Assembly: GCF_000158195.2 (NCBI RefSeq)
Contig: NZ_GL987994.1
Location: 120,343 to 184,342 of the forward strand
Direction: 5' to 3'
Length of the DNA: 64,000 bases
DNA from: Fusobacterium mortiferum ATCC 9817
GTDB taxonomy: Bacteria > Fusobacteriota > Fusobacteriia > Fusobacteriales > Fusobacteriaceae
Shown: piece by piece, positions 17,264 through 27,437 of the stretch
Layout: every line of letters begins with the position of its first letter
Numbering within the stretch: the first letter of the stretch is position 1
Position numbers and translations under genes: made by a program
Notes under the pieces: model-generated
The model's database searches: none
Told to the model about the DNA's origin: nothing
The model's input: only the letters and a program-made list of their open reading frames with translations

Positions 17264-18550
17264 ATGAAACACGAATTAAAAAAAGTTGCAAACTCTGCAG
17301 TTGAGATAAAAATTTGTCTTACTGCTGAAGAAGTAAAACCTGTAAAAGATGAGGTTTTAAAAGAATTAGCTAAGAAGGTAGAAGTACCAGGATTTAGAAA
17401 AGGGCATGTACCTGTAAGTACAGTAGAAGCTCAATTCAAAGATGCTGTAAAAGAAGAAGTAACTGATAAAGTGTTACACAAATATTACGAAGAAGTAATT
17501 AAAGCAGAAAATATCATGCCTATTAGCTATATCAATAATGTAAAAGCTAATTTAGGAGAAGAATTTGATGTTACATTTACTGTAGATGTATATCCAGAAG
17601 TAACATTAGGAGAGTACAAAGGATTAGAAGTTGAAAAAGAAACTTTTGAAATGACTCCAGAAAAATTAGATGCTGAAATTACAATGATGGTAAACAGCAA
17701 ATCTAAATTAGAAGAAACAGAAGCTGGATACAAAGCTCAAATGGGAGATACAGTAGATTTAGCTTTTGAAGGATTTGTTGATGGTGTAGCTTTCGAAGGT
17801 GGAAAAACTGATTCTCACGTTTTAAAATTAGGTTCTAAAATGTTTATAGATACTTTTGAAGAGCAATTAGTAGGATATGAAGCTGGACAAGAAGGAGAAG
17901 TAAATGTAACTTTCCCTGCTGAGTATCATGCAGCTAATTTAGCTGGAAAACCTGCTGTATTTAAAGTAAAAGTAAACAGCATTAAAAAATTAGTAACTCC
18001 TGAATTAAACGATGAGTTAGCAAAAGAGTTTGGATTCGAAAATGTTGAAGATATGAAAGCTAAAACAGAAGAAAGAATCAAAGCTAGAGAAGAAGATAGA
18101 GTAAAAAATCAGTACATTGGAAAATTATTAGATAAAGTTTCTTCAACAAGTACTGTAGAAGTACCTGTATCTATGATAGCTAATGAGGTAAGAGCTAGAA
18201 TAGCTGAAATGGAACAACAATTAGCTGCTCAAGGAATAGGATTTGACATGTATATGCAAATGACTGGAATGAACAGAGCTAAATTAGAAGCTCAAATAGC
18301 TCCAATGGCAGCTGCAAAAGTAAAAGCTGATTTAATACTTGAAGCAATAGCAAAAGCTGAAGGAATAGAAGTTTCTGAAGATGAAATAAAAGAAAAAATG
18401 ACTGAAATAGCTAAAATGTATGGAATGGATTTAGCTAAATTAGAAGAAGAGTTAAACAAGCACAAAAACTATGATAACTTCAAAATGACAGTTCAAGGTG
18501 AATGTTTAATGCAAAAAGCTATTGATGTAATAGTAAATAATGCAAAATAA
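17264..18550 (+). CDS. tig: Trigger factor
   Basis: Trigger factor is the ribosome-bound chaperone and peptidyl-prolyl isomerase. The ribosome-binding signature VPGFRKGHVP is at about residue 40, the FKBP-like domain follows at about 150-240 (GDTVDLAFEGFVDGVAFEGG), and a long helical C-terminal domain completes the 428 residues. It directly precedes clpP-clpX-lon, a common chaperone/protease grouping, with a perfect non-terminating hairpin between them. Confidence 0.97.
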   Translation: MKHELKKVANSAVEIKICLTAEEVKPVKDEVLKELAKKVEVPGFRKGHVPVSTVEAQFKDAVKEEVTDKVLHKYYEEVIKAENIMPISYINNVKANLGEEFDVTFTVDVYPEVTLGEYKGLEVEKETFEMTPEKLDAEITMMVNSKSKLEETEAGYKAQMGDTVDLAFEGFVDGVAFEGGKTDSHVLKLGSKMFIDTFEEQLVGYEAGQEGEVNVTFPAEYHAANLAGKPAVFKVKVNSIKKLVTPELNDELAKEFGFENVEDMKAKTEERIKAREEDRVKNQYIGKLLDKVSSTSTVEVPVSMIANEVRARIAEMEQQLAAQGIGFDMYMQMTGMNRAKLEAQIAPMAAAKVKADLILEAIAKAEGIEVSEDEIKEKMTEIAKMYGMDLAKLEEELNKHKNYDNFKMTVQGECLMQKAIDVIVNNAK

Positions 18551-18560
18551 TAATTATAAA

Positions 18561-18590
18561 GTATAGGAAGCAGACCTCTGCTTCCTATAC
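18561..18590 (+). promoter_or_regulatory. Perfect 13-bp hairpin between tig and clpP
   Basis: GTATAGGAAGCAG (18561-18573), tetraloop ACCT, CTGCTTCCTATAC (18578-18590). The stem is perfect and followed by CATTAAAA rather than a T run, so it does not look like an intrinsic terminator. It may be a processing or stability element, or a Rho-type or weak end of the tig transcript. Confidence 0.7.
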
Positions 18591-18673
18591 CATTAAAATA
18601 ATATTGTGTTTTTTAAATAAATAATTGAAAAGTATGAAGGGGATTTTTGAATTATTTATTTAAGGAGGTAGAT

Positions 18674-19249
18674 ATGTATAATCCAACTGTTATAGAAAAT
18701 AATGGTAGGTCAGAAAGAGCCTACGATATATATTCAAGATTATTAAAAGATAGAATAATATTTTTAGGTACAGAGATAGATGACAATGTTGCCAATGCAA
18801 TAGTAGCTCAACTTTTATTTTTAGAGGCAGAAGACCCAGAAAAAGATATAATAATGTACATAAATAGTCCTGGAGGAGTAGTAACTGCAGGAATGGCTAT
18901 ATATGATACTATGAATTATATCAAACCAGATGTACAAACAGTATGTATAGGACAAGCTGCTAGTATGGGAGCTCTTCTTTTATCAGCTGGAGCAAAGGGA
19001 AAAAGATTTGCTTTAGAGCACTCTAGAATAATGATACATCAACCATTAGGTGGAGCTAGAGGACAAGCTACTGATATAGAGATACAAGCTAAAGAGATTT
19101 TAAGAATGAAAGAGATGTTATCTCAAATTTTAGCGAATGTAAGTGGAAAATCTGTTGAAGAGATTTTAAGAGATACAGAGAGAGATAATTATATGTCAGC
19201 TCAAGAAGCTGTTGAATATGGTTTAATTGACCAAGTATTTAAAAAGTAG
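18674..19249 (+). CDS. clpP: ATP-dependent Clp protease proteolytic subunit
   Basis: ClpP forms the tetradecameric proteolytic barrel. I start it at ATG 18674 because TAAGGAGGTAGAT lies immediately upstream and the protein then begins [11 protein letters not shown], as in relatives; a TTG nine codons earlier is unlikely. The 191-residue protein has nucleophile Ser97 in GQAASMGA and His122 in IMIHQPLGG. It is followed 14 nt later by its partner clpX. Confidence 0.98.
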   Translation: MYNPTVIENNGRSERAYDIYSRLLKDRIIFLGTEIDDNVANAIVAQLLFLEAEDPEKDIIMYINSPGGVVTAGMAIYDTMNYIKPDVQTVCIGQAASMGALLLSAGAKGKRFALEHSRIMIHQPLGGARGQATDIEIQAKEILRMKEMLSQILANVSGKSVEEILRDTERDNYMSAQEAVEYGLIDQVFKK

Positions 19250-19263
19250 AAAGGAGAAAAGAG

Positions 19264-20502
19264 ATGAGTAAAAGAGCTAGATGTTCTTTCTGCGGAAGTA
19301 GTGAAAATGAGGTTTCAAAACTATTTAGTGGAATAGATGGAGCACTTATATGTGATAGATGTATAGAGAGTTGCTATGATATATTAGAGTTATCAAAGGA
19401 GCATATAAAATCTGCTTTACCTGCTGAATTATCAGAAGAAACTTTACTTACACCAAAAGAGATAAAAGAAAAATTAGATGAGTATGTAATAGGGCAAGAT
19501 GAAACTAAAAAAATTCTTGCAGTTGCTGTGTATAATCATTATAAAAGAATTTTGGATAATGCAGAGAGAACAGATGAGAATGCAGTAGAATTACAAAAAT
19601 CAAATGTTTTATTAATAGGGCCTACTGGGTCTGGAAAAACTCTTCTTGCTCAGACTTTAGCAAGAAGTTTAAAAGTTCCTTTTGCAATAGCTGATGCGAC
19701 AACATTAACTGAAGCTGGTTATGTAGGAGATGACGTAGAGAATGTACTAGTAAGACTTTTACAAGCAGCGGATTATGATGTTGAGGCAGCAGAGAAGGGA
19801 ATAATCTACATAGATGAGATAGATAAAATTGCTAGAAAATCAGAAAATGTTTCTATAACAAGAGATGTATCTGGTGAAGGAGTTCAACAAGCTTTATTAA
19901 AAATAATAGAGGGAACTAAATCACAAGTTCCTCCTCAAGGTGGAAGAAAGCACCCTAACCAAGAGCTTATAGAGATAGATACAAGCAATATCCTATTTAT
20001 AGTAGGTGGAGCATTTGAAGGACTTGAAAAAGTTATCAAATCTAGAACAAATAAAAAAGTAATAGGATTTGGAGCAGAGATATCTAAAGAGAAAGAGGAA
20101 AGAGTAGGAGAGGTATTTGCTAAAGTTTTACCAGAGGATTTAGTAAGACAAGGGATTATACCTGAGCTTGTAGGAAGATTACCTATAATAACTACACTTC
20201 AAGATTTAGATGAAGAAGCTTTAATTAAAATTTTAACAGAGCCAAAAAATGCAATTGTAAAACAATATAAAAAACTGTTTGATATAGAGGGAGTAGAGTT
20301 AGAATTTACTCCAGAAGCATTGAAAAAAATAGCTAAGCTTGCTTTAGAAAGAAGAATAGGTGCTAGAGGACTTAGAGCTATAATAGAGCAAACTATGTTA
20401 GAATTAATGTATGAAGTACCTTCTGATGAGAGTATTCACAAAGTAGTGATAGGAGAGGAAGCTGTTCTTGATTCAAGTAAAGCTATTATAGAAAAAGAAT
20501 AG
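19264..20502 (+). CDS. clpX: ATP-dependent Clp protease ATP-binding subunit ClpX
   Basis: ClpX unfolds substrates and feeds them to ClpP. The 412 residues begin with a C4 zinc-binding domain (CSFCGSS..., then ICDRCIESC). The AAA+ module has Walker [13 protein letters not shown] near residue 120, Walker B YIDEIDKI, the pore-2 region GGRKHPNQE, and the IGF tripeptide in KVIGFGAE that docks on ClpP. It is contiguous with clpP and lon. Confidence 0.98.
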   Translation: MSKRARCSFCGSSENEVSKLFSGIDGALICDRCIESCYDILELSKEHIKSALPAELSEETLLTPKEIKEKLDEYVIGQDETKKILAVAVYNHYKRILDNAERTDENAVELQKSNVLLIGPTGSGKTLLAQTLARSLKVPFAIADATTLTEAGYVGDDVENVLVRLLQAADYDVEAAEKGIIYIDEIDKIARKSENVSITRDVSGEGVQQALLKIIEGTKSQVPPQGGRKHPNQELIEIDTSNILFIVGGAFEGLEKVIKSRTNKKVIGFGAEISKEKEERVGEVFAKVLPEDLVRQGIIPELVGRLPIITTLQDLDEEALIKILTEPKNAIVKQYKKLFDIEGVELEFTPEALKKIAKLALERRIGARGLRAIIEQTMLELMYEVPSDESIHKVVIGEEAVLDSSKAIIEKE

Positions 20503-20517
20503 ATGGAGGGACAACTA

Positions 20518-22824
20518 ATGAGTAAAACATTCTTTTTACCTACTAGGGATTTAATTATATTCCCAGGGATAGTAACCCCTCTTTATGTAGGTAGATTAAA
20601 AAGTATAAATACTTTAGAGGCAGCAGTTAGTACAAAGGGAAAGCTTGTATTAGGAATGCAAATAGATGCTTCTAAAGAGGAACCAAATTTAGAAAAGGAT
20701 ATACATAAAATTGGTGTTGTGGCAAATATTTTACAAATAGTAAAGATGCCAAATAATAATATTAAAGTTCTAGTAGAAGCTGAGGATAGAGTAGAGATAG
20801 AATCAGCAGAAGTAGAAGATGAGATGTATAAAGCTGAGTATAAAGTATTGAAATGTACAAACGGAAGTACTAAAGAAGCTGAAGCTGTATATAGAAAAGT
20901 TTTAGGAGTATTTGAAAAATATGTAGGACTTACTGGAAGAGTTTCTTCAGAGCTTTTAGTAAATCTTAAAGGGATAAAAAATGTTAACAATGCTTTAGAT
21001 GTTGTTTCAGCAAATCTTCCTTTAAAGAGTGATAAGAAGCAAGAGTTATTAGAAGTTTTAGATGTAACAGAGAGAGGATTAAAAATTCTTGAACTTTTAA
21101 CTACTGAAATGGAAATAGCTTCACTAGAGAAAAAAATAGATGATAAAGTAAAATCAAAAATGAACGAAGCTCAAAAAAATTATTTTATCAAAGAGAAGAT
21201 AAATGCTATGAAAGAAGAGCTTGGAGATTATTCTCAAGATGATGATATGCTTGAGCTTGTAGAGAAGATAAAAAAGACAAAACTTCCTAAAGAAGTAAGA
21301 GCAAAAATAGATAGTGAGATGAAAAAATTATCTAAGATGCCACCTTTTTCTGCTGAAGCAACTGTTTCAAGAAACTATATTGAAACTGTAATAGAGTTAC
21401 CTTGGGAAAAAACTACAAAGGATATAGTTGACTTGAAGAAAGCTAGTGAAGTTTTAGAAAGAGACCACTATGGATTAAAAGATGCTAAGAGCAAAGTTTT
21501 AGATTTCTTAGCTGTTAAGAAATTAAATCCAAATATGAAAGGAAGTATCCTTTGTCTTGCTGGACCTCCTGGAATAGGAAAAACATCTCTTGTAAAATCA
21601 ATAGCTGATGCTATGGGAAGAAAATTTGTAAGAGTATCACTTGGAGGAGTGAGAGACGAGGCTGAAATTAGAGGACATAGAAGAACTTATATAGGTTCTA
21701 TGCCAGGAAAACTAATAAAGGCTATGAAAGAAGCAGGAACTAAAAATCCAGTTATCTTACTTGATGAGATAGATAAGATGTCTAATGATTACAAAGGAGA
21801 CCCAGCTTCAGCTATGCTTGAGGTATTAGACCCAGAGCAAAACAGCCATTTTGAAGACCACTATGTAGATATGCCTTTTGATTTGTCAAAGGTATTCTTC
21901 GTGGCAACAGCAAATGATTTAAGAACTATATCTGCTCCTTTAAGAGATAGAATGGAGATAGTAAATATCTCTTCTTACACAGAGTTTGAAAAATTACATA
22001 TAGCTAAAAAATATTTAATAAAACAAGCTAAAGAGGAGAACGGACTTAAAGATATTGAACTTTCTCTATCTGACAATGTAATTTTAAAAATTATAGATGA
22101 GTACACTAGAGAAGCAGGAGTTAGAAATTTAAAAAGAGAGATAATAACTCTATGTAGAAAAGTAGCTAGAGAAGTTGTAGAAGAGAAAAAGAAAAAAATA
22201 GTTATCAAAACAAATACTCTTGAAAAATATCTAGGAAAACCTAAGTTTAGACCAGAGAAACAAAAAGAGAAAGCACCAAAACTTGGAGTAGTAAACGGAC
22301 TTGCTTGGACAGCAGTAGGAGGAGTTACTCTTGAGGTACAAGGAGTGGCTATTCCAGGAAAAGGAGAGATATCTTTAACAGGTTCTCTAGGAAATGTTAT
22401 GAAAGAGTCAGCACAAGTAGCTTATACTTTTGTAAAGGCTAATATAGATAAATATAAACCTCTTCAAGAGGATTTCTTTGAGAAAAAAGCTATACACTTA
22501 CACTTCCCAGAAGGGGCTACACCAAAAGATGGGCCATCTGCTGGTATAACTATAACTTCTGCAATAATATCTGTACTTACTGGTAGAAAAATAAGACAAG
22601 ATATAGCTATGACAGGAGAGATAAGTATTACAGGAGAAGTTTTAGCTATTGGTGGAGTAAAGGAAAAGGTTATAGGAGCTCACAGAGCTGGTATTAGAGA
22701 GGTAATATTACCAGAAGATAATAGAATTGATAAAGATGAAATTCCAGCAGAGATAGCAAAAGAGATGAAGATACATTTTGCTACTACTTACGAAGATGTA
22801 GAGAAGCTAGTTTTTGCTGAATAG
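20518..22824 (+). CDS. lon: ATP-dependent protease Lon
   Basis: Lon degrades misfolded and regulatory proteins. I start it at ATG 20518 because GGAGGG lies 7 nt upstream; the frame also has an ATG five codons earlier that overlaps that site. The 768 residues contain the N-terminal substrate-binding domain (FFLPTRDLIIFPG...), the AAA+ domain with GPPGIGKTSLVKS and LLDEIDKM, and the C-terminal protease domain with the catalytic Ser in PKDGPSAGIT and a Lys about 40 residues later. Confidence 0.98.
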   Translation: MSKTFFLPTRDLIIFPGIVTPLYVGRLKSINTLEAAVSTKGKLVLGMQIDASKEEPNLEKDIHKIGVVANILQIVKMPNNNIKVLVEAEDRVEIESAEVEDEMYKAEYKVLKCTNGSTKEAEAVYRKVLGVFEKYVGLTGRVSSELLVNLKGIKNVNNALDVVSANLPLKSDKKQELLEVLDVTERGLKILELLTTEMEIASLEKKIDDKVKSKMNEAQKNYFIKEKINAMKEELGDYSQDDDMLELVEKIKKTKLPKEVRAKIDSEMKKLSKMPPFSAEATVSRNYIETVIELPWEKTTKDIVDLKKASEVLERDHYGLKDAKSKVLDFLAVKKLNPNMKGSILCLAGPPGIGKTSLVKSIADAMGRKFVRVSLGGVRDEAEIRGHRRTYIGSMPGKLIKAMKEAGTKNPVILLDEIDKMSNDYKGDPASAMLEVLDPEQNSHFEDHYVDMPFDLSKVFFVATANDLRTISAPLRDRMEIVNISSYTEFEKLHIAKKYLIKQAKEENGLKDIELSLSDNVILKIIDEYTREAGVRNLKREIITLCRKVAREVVEEKKKKIVIKTNTLEKYLGKPKFRPEKQKEKAPKLGVVNGLAWTAVGGVTLEVQGVAIPGKGEISLTGSLGNVMKESAQVAYTFVKANIDKYKPLQEDFFEKKAIHLHFPEGATPKDGPSAGITITSAIISVLTGRKIRQDIAMTGEISITGEVLAIGGVKEKVIGAHRAGIREVILPEDNRIDKDEIPAEIAKEMKIHFATTYEDVEKLVFAE

Positions 22825-22839
22825 TGAGAGTGATAAATT

Positions 22840-23445
22840 ATGAAGATAAAACAAGCTGAATTTGTAAAATCTGCAGTATATGAGAAAGATTATCCAATGG
22901 AGTTAAAAAATATAGAATTCGCCTTTGTAGGACGTTCTAATGTTGGAAAATCTTCTCTTATAAATAGTATTACTGGAAGAAAAAAATTAGCAAAGACAAG
23001 TAAAACTCCAGGGAGAACACAGCTTATAAACTACTTTAAAGTAAATAATGAGTTTTATATAGTGGATTTACCAGGATATGGATTTGCTAAAGTACCCAAA
23101 GAGATGAAAGCTGAATGGGGAAAAACAATGGAAAGATATGTAGCAAGTGCAAGAAAAAAACTTGTATTTGTACTATTAGATATAAGAAGAATACCTAGTG
23201 AAGAGGATATGGAGATGCTTGTATGGTTAGATCATCATGACATACCATTCAAAATAATCTTTACTAAAATGGATAAGGTATCAAATAATGAGAAATTTAA
23301 ATGCTTAAAGGATATAAAAAAGAAAGTGGAATTTCACAATGATGATGTGTTTTTCCACTCATCACTTAATGATACAGGAAAAGAAGATATTTTAAACTAT
23401 ATAGAATCTCTTTTAATAAAAGAAGAGAAGATAGAGGAGGAGTAA
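22840..23445 (+). CDS. engB: Ribosome biogenesis GTPase EngB (YsxC/YihA)
   Basis: EngB is a small GTPase required for 50S assembly. The 201 residues have the G1 motif GRSNVGKSSLIN near residue 32, TPGRTQLINYF as switch I, DLPGYGFAKVP as G3, and the family's TKMDK G4 motif. The gene lies next to lon, a common neighbour, and its stop codon abuts the valS start. Confidence 0.97.
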   Translation: MKIKQAEFVKSAVYEKDYPMELKNIEFAFVGRSNVGKSSLINSITGRKKLAKTSKTPGRTQLINYFKVNNEFYIVDLPGYGFAKVPKEMKAEWGKTMERYVASARKKLVFVLLDIRRIPSEEDMEMLVWLDHHDIPFKIIFTKMDKVSNNEKFKCLKDIKKKVEFHNDDVFFHSSLNDTGKEDILNYIESLLIKEEKIEEE

Positions 23446-26106
23446 ATGGAAGAGTTAAATAAGACATATTCCCCTAGGGAAATAGAGTCTAAATGGTACA
23501 AGATATGGGAAGATTCTAAATATTTTGCTGGTAAAATGGAAGAAGGAAAAGAGAGCTATTCAATAGTTATACCTCCTCCAAATGTAACAGGAATACTTCA
23601 TATGGGACATATACTAGATAACTCTATACAAGATACATTAGTAAGATATAAGAGAATGTGTGGACTAAATACTCTTTGGGTACCTGGATGTGACCATGCT
23701 GGTATAGCTACTCAAAATAAAGTTGAGAGAATGTTAGCTGAGCAAGGAATAAAGAAAGAGGATTTAGGAAGAGAAAAATTCTTAGAAGAGACTTGGAAAT
23801 GGAAAGAAAAATATGGTGGAATAATAACTAACCAACTTAGAAAGATAGGAGCTTCTCTTGACTGGGATAGAGAGAGATTTACTATGGATGAAGGACTTTC
23901 TAAAGCTGTTAGAAAGATATTTGTTGACCTATACAATGATGGATTAATCTATCAAGGAGAGTATATGGTAAACTGGTGTCCTAGATGTGGAACAGCTCTA
24001 GCTGATGATGAGGTAGACCATGCTGAAAAAGATGGAAATCTATGGCACTTAAAATATCCAGTAAAAGATTCAGATGAGTATATTATAATAGCTACATCAA
24101 GACCAGAAACTATGCTTGCTGACGTAGCTGTAGCTGTACATCCTGAAGATGAAAGATATAAACACTTAGTTGGTAAAAAATTAATACTTCCATTAGTAGG
24201 AAGAGAGATTCCTGTAATAGCTGATGAATATGTTGAAATGGAATTTGGAACAGGAGCTTTAAAAATAACTCCAGCACATGACCCTAATGACTTTAACTTA
24301 GGTAAAAAATATGATTTACCTATTATAAATATGCTTACTCCAGAGGGAAATGTAGTAGACGATTATCCTAAATATGCTGGAATGGATAGATTTGAAGCTA
24401 GAAAAGCAATAGTTAAAGAGTTAGAAGAGAGTGGAGTACTTGTAAAAGTAGAAAGTTTAAAGCATAATGTAGGACATTGCTATAGATGTTCAACTGTTGT
24501 TGAGCCAAGAGTTTCTAAACAATGGTTTGTAAAAATGGAACCACTTGCTAAAAAAGCTCTTGAAGTGGTAAGAAATGGGGAAATAAAAATAATTCCTAAG
24601 AGAATGGAAAAAATTTATTTCAACTGGCTAGAAAATATAAGAGATTGGTGTATCTCTAGACAATTATGGTGGGGACATAGAATACCAGCTTGGTATGGAC
24701 CAGATAACCATATGTTTGTAGCTATGACAGAAGAGGAAGCATATGCTCAAGCAAAAGCTCACTATGGAAAAGATGTAGAGTTAGTACAAGAGGAAGATGT
24801 ACTAGATACTTGGTTTTCCTCTGCATTATGGCCTTTCTCAACTATGGGTTGGCCAGAAAAAACTAAAGAATTAGAAACTTTCTATCCAACTTCAACACTA
24901 GTTACAGGAGCAGATATCATATTCTTCTGGGTAGCTAGAATGATAATGTTTGGATTATATGAAATGAAAGAGATACCTTTTAAAAATGTATTCTTCCATG
25001 GAATCGTAAGAGATGAGCTAGGAAGAAAGATGTCAAAATCTCTTGGAAACTCTCCAGACCCATTAAATTTAATTGAAGAGTATGGAGCAGATGCTATAAG
25101 ATTCTCTATGCTTTATAACACTTCTCAAGGACAAGATGTTTATTTCTCTGAAAAACTTTTAGAAATGGGAAGAAACTTTGCTAACAAAATTTGGAACGTG
25201 GCTAGATTTGTTATCATGAACTTAGAAGGGTTTGATGTAAAATCTGTAAATAAAGATGAGTTAAAATTTGAACTTGTGGATGAGTGGATATTCTCAAGAT
25301 TAAATGAAACTACTAAAGAGGTACATGATTGTCTTGATAAATTCCTACTTGATGATGCCGCTAAAGCTGTATATGAATTTTTAAGAGGAGATTTCTGTGA
25401 CTGGTATGTAGAGCTTGCAAAAGTAAGATTATACAATAATGAAGAGTCTGGAAAAGAATCTAAAACAACAGCTCAATATGTATTATGGACAGTATTAGAA
25501 GCAGGATTAAAACTTTTACATCCATTTATGCCATTTATAACTGAAGAGATTTGGCAAAAGATAAAGGTAGAGGGAGAGACTATAATGTTATCTCAATTCC
25601 CAGTTGTGGATGAAGCTCAAATTAATCCAGAAGTAGTAAACTCTTTCAAATATATTCAAGGGGTAATCTCTTCTCTAAGAAATATTAAAGCTGAAATGGG
25701 AATATCTCCTGCTAAAGAAGTAAAAGTAGTTATAAAAACTTCTGATGAAAATGAGTTAAAAACTTTAGAAGATAACTATCTATTTATTACTAAGTTAGCT
25801 AAGATAGAAGAGATGACTTATGGTAAGGATGTAACTAAGCCAGAGCAAAGTGGATTTAGAGTAACTGGAAATTCAGAAGTATATATGATACTTACAGGGC
25901 TTTTAAATGTAGAAGCTGAGATTAAAAAGATAACTGAGCAAATAGAAAAAGTTCAAAAGGATTTAGATAAAGTAAATGCTAAATTGGCTGATGAAAGATT
26001 TACTTCTAAAGCTCCAGCTCATATCTTAGAAAGAGAAAAAAGAATTCAAAAAGAGTATCAAGATAAAATGGATAAATTAACTGAAAACTTAAAGAATTTT
26101 CAATAA
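23446..26106 (+). CDS. valS: Valyl-tRNA synthetase
   Basis: ValS charges tRNA-Val. The 886 residues match the family. The class I motifs are visible: PPPNVTGILHMGH (HIGH form) near residue 45 and KMSKSLGN near residue 528. The editing domain between them contains ATSRPETMLADVAVAV and the DWCISRQLWWGHRIPAWY segment. The last 70 residues form the ValS coiled-coil arm. It begins directly after the engB stop, behind GAGGAGG. Confidence 0.98.
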   Translation: MEELNKTYSPREIESKWYKIWEDSKYFAGKMEEGKESYSIVIPPPNVTGILHMGHILDNSIQDTLVRYKRMCGLNTLWVPGCDHAGIATQNKVERMLAEQGIKKEDLGREKFLEETWKWKEKYGGIITNQLRKIGASLDWDRERFTMDEGLSKAVRKIFVDLYNDGLIYQGEYMVNWCPRCGTALADDEVDHAEKDGNLWHLKYPVKDSDEYIIIATSRPETMLADVAVAVHPEDERYKHLVGKKLILPLVGREIPVIADEYVEMEFGTGALKITPAHDPNDFNLGKKYDLPIINMLTPEGNVVDDYPKYAGMDRFEARKAIVKELEESGVLVKVESLKHNVGHCYRCSTVVEPRVSKQWFVKMEPLAKKALEVVRNGEIKIIPKRMEKIYFNWLENIRDWCISRQLWWGHRIPAWYGPDNHMFVAMTEEEAYAQAKAHYGKDVELVQEEDVLDTWFSSALWPFSTMGWPEKTKELETFYPTSTLVTGADIIFFWVARMIMFGLYEMKEIPFKNVFFHGIVRDELGRKMSKSLGNSPDPLNLIEEYGADAIRFSMLYNTSQGQDVYFSEKLLEMGRNFANKIWNVARFVIMNLEGFDVKSVNKDELKFELVDEWIFSRLNETTKEVHDCLDKFLLDDAAKAVYEFLRGDFCDWYVELAKVRLYNNEESGKESKTTAQYVLWTVLEAGLKLLHPFMPFITEEIWQKIKVEGETIMLSQFPVVDEAQINPEVVNSFKYIQGVISSLRNIKAEMGISPAKEVKVVIKTSDENELKTLEDNYLFITKLAKIEEMTYGKDVTKPEQSGFRVTGNSEVYMILTGLLNVEAEIKKITEQIEKVQKDLDKVNAKLADERFTSKAPAHILEREKRIQKEYQDKMDKLTENLKNFQ

Positions 26107-26135
26107 TACATTTAGAATTTAGGGAGATGAAGTAG

Positions 26136-26450
26136 ATGAACTTAGAAGAAAAGATATTTAGAGCAGTGCTTGACTTTGAGGCTAAGGGAGATATTTACGA
26201 AGAGAAAGAAAAAGTTATACTTGGTTGTATGGCTAATGGTAGTGAAGTAGAGATGGTTAAGAAAAATCTTACTACTTTGGAGCTTATGGATATTTTAAAA
26301 GAGTATTCAAGAGAAGAGATAAACGAGGCTATAAGACGTTTAACAGAAAAGGACTTTGTAAAATCAAGAAAGGTAGCAGAAACTACTGGAACATATTTCT
26401 ATGAAATTTTAAATTCTCAATGTGATTTAGAAGAGTTTTTAGAAGGATAA
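26136..26450 (+). CDS. Small protein of unknown function downstream of valS
   Basis: This is a 104-residue acidic, mostly helical soluble protein with no signal peptide. I do not recognise a family. Residues 50-85 (LMDILKEYSREEINEAIRRL, then TEKDFVKSRKV) look like a helix-turn-helix or winged-helix segment, which is only a shape impression. It has a ribosome site (AGGGAGATGA), lies 30 nt after valS and ends just before a strong terminator, so it is the last gene of the long rimP-to-valS run. Confidence 0.75.
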   Translation: MNLEEKIFRAVLDFEAKGDIYEEKEKVILGCMANGSEVEMVKKNLTTLELMDILKEYSREEINEAIRRLTEKDFVKSRKVAETTGTYFYEILNSQCDLEEFLEG

Positions 26451-26462
26451 AAAGACAAAGAG

Positions 26463-26498
26463 GGCTGTTGCATTAGAATTTGCAACAGCCTAAATTTT
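26463..26498 (+). terminator. Terminator ending the valS transcript
   Basis: GGCTGTTGCA (26463-26472) pairs perfectly with TGCAACAGCC (26481-26490) around an 8-nt loop, followed by TAAATTTTT. Confidence 0.85.
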
Positions 26499-26519
26499 TG
26501 AAATAATATGGGAGGGTAT

Positions 26520-27302
26520 ATGATAAAAGCTGTATTTTTTGATGTAGATGGAACTTTAGTAAGTTTTAAAACTCATCAGGTGCCTCAATCTACATTAGAA
26601 GCTATAAAAGAGCTACAAGCTAAAGGAATAAAAGTATTTGTAGCTACAGGAAGACATCCATCAATATTAAGTGAAGGAAACAATGTACATGAGATAGATT
26701 TTGATGGTTTTGTAACTTTAAATGGGCAATATTGTTTTACTAAGGATAGAGAAATTATATATGAAAATAATATCTGTAAAGAGGATATAGTATCCTTATT
26801 AGAATTTATGAAGGAGAATAAATTTCCTTGTGCTTTTGTAGAGGATAAAGATACATATATAAATTATATAGATGATGTAGTAGAAAACCTTTTAAAAAGT
26901 GTAAATGTTCCATTACCTCCAGTAGAAAATATTGAAAGAGCTATAAATGGAAAGGTATTTCAATTAAATCCATATGTAAATGTAGAATTTCAAGAAAAAT
27001 TAATGAAAGTATTACCAAATTGTGAAGCTACTAGGTGGAGTCCAGCATTTATAGATGTAATACCAGCTGGTGGAGGAAAACATGTAGCTATTGAAAAAAT
27101 AATGGAGTATTATGGTTATAAAAAAGATGAGATAATGGCTTTTGGTGATGGTGGAAATGATAAGACAATGCTTATGACAGCAGGTATAGGTGTTGCTATG
27201 GGAAATGCCAATGAAGATGTAAAAGAGATAGCTAATTATGTAACTACTTCAGTAGATGAGAATGGAGTATTAAATGCTCTAAAATATTTTAATATAATAT
27301 AA
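26520..27302 (+). CDS. HAD-superfamily sugar-phosphate phosphatase, Cof type
   Basis: The 260-residue protein has the HAD motifs: nucleophile DVDGTLVSF at the N-terminus, the T of FVATGRHP, a C2-type cap, and the late motif MAFGDGGNDKTMLMTAG. These Cof/YidA-like enzymes remove phosphate from sugar phosphates or cofactors. I start at ATG 26520, behind GGGAGGG; the upstream ATG in frame overlaps the ribosome site. The substrate cannot be told from sequence. Confidence 0.92.
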   Translation: MIKAVFFDVDGTLVSFKTHQVPQSTLEAIKELQAKGIKVFVATGRHPSILSEGNNVHEIDFDGFVTLNGQYCFTKDREIIYENNICKEDIVSLLEFMKENKFPCAFVEDKDTYINYIDDVVENLLKSVNVPLPPVENIERAINGKVFQLNPYVNVEFQEKLMKVLPNCEATRWSPAFIDVIPAGGGKHVAIEKIMEYYGYKKDEIMAFGDGGNDKTMLMTAGIGVAMGNANEDVKEIANYVTTSVDENGVLNALKYFNII

Positions 27303-27437
27303 GAGATTAATAAAAAAAATAAAAAAATATTAGAAAAAGTAAAGAAATTATTATACTTTATAAGAAATTTATGATAGAATATGTGATATAATCTCATTGA
27401 TTATATATATAATTTTAAAGTTGGGGAGTTGGTAGCT

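Noticed and set aside
18647-18673. N-terminal extension of clpP from TTG
   Set aside because: The perfect ribosome site TAAGGAGGT lies inside it, directly before ATG 18674, and relatives start there.
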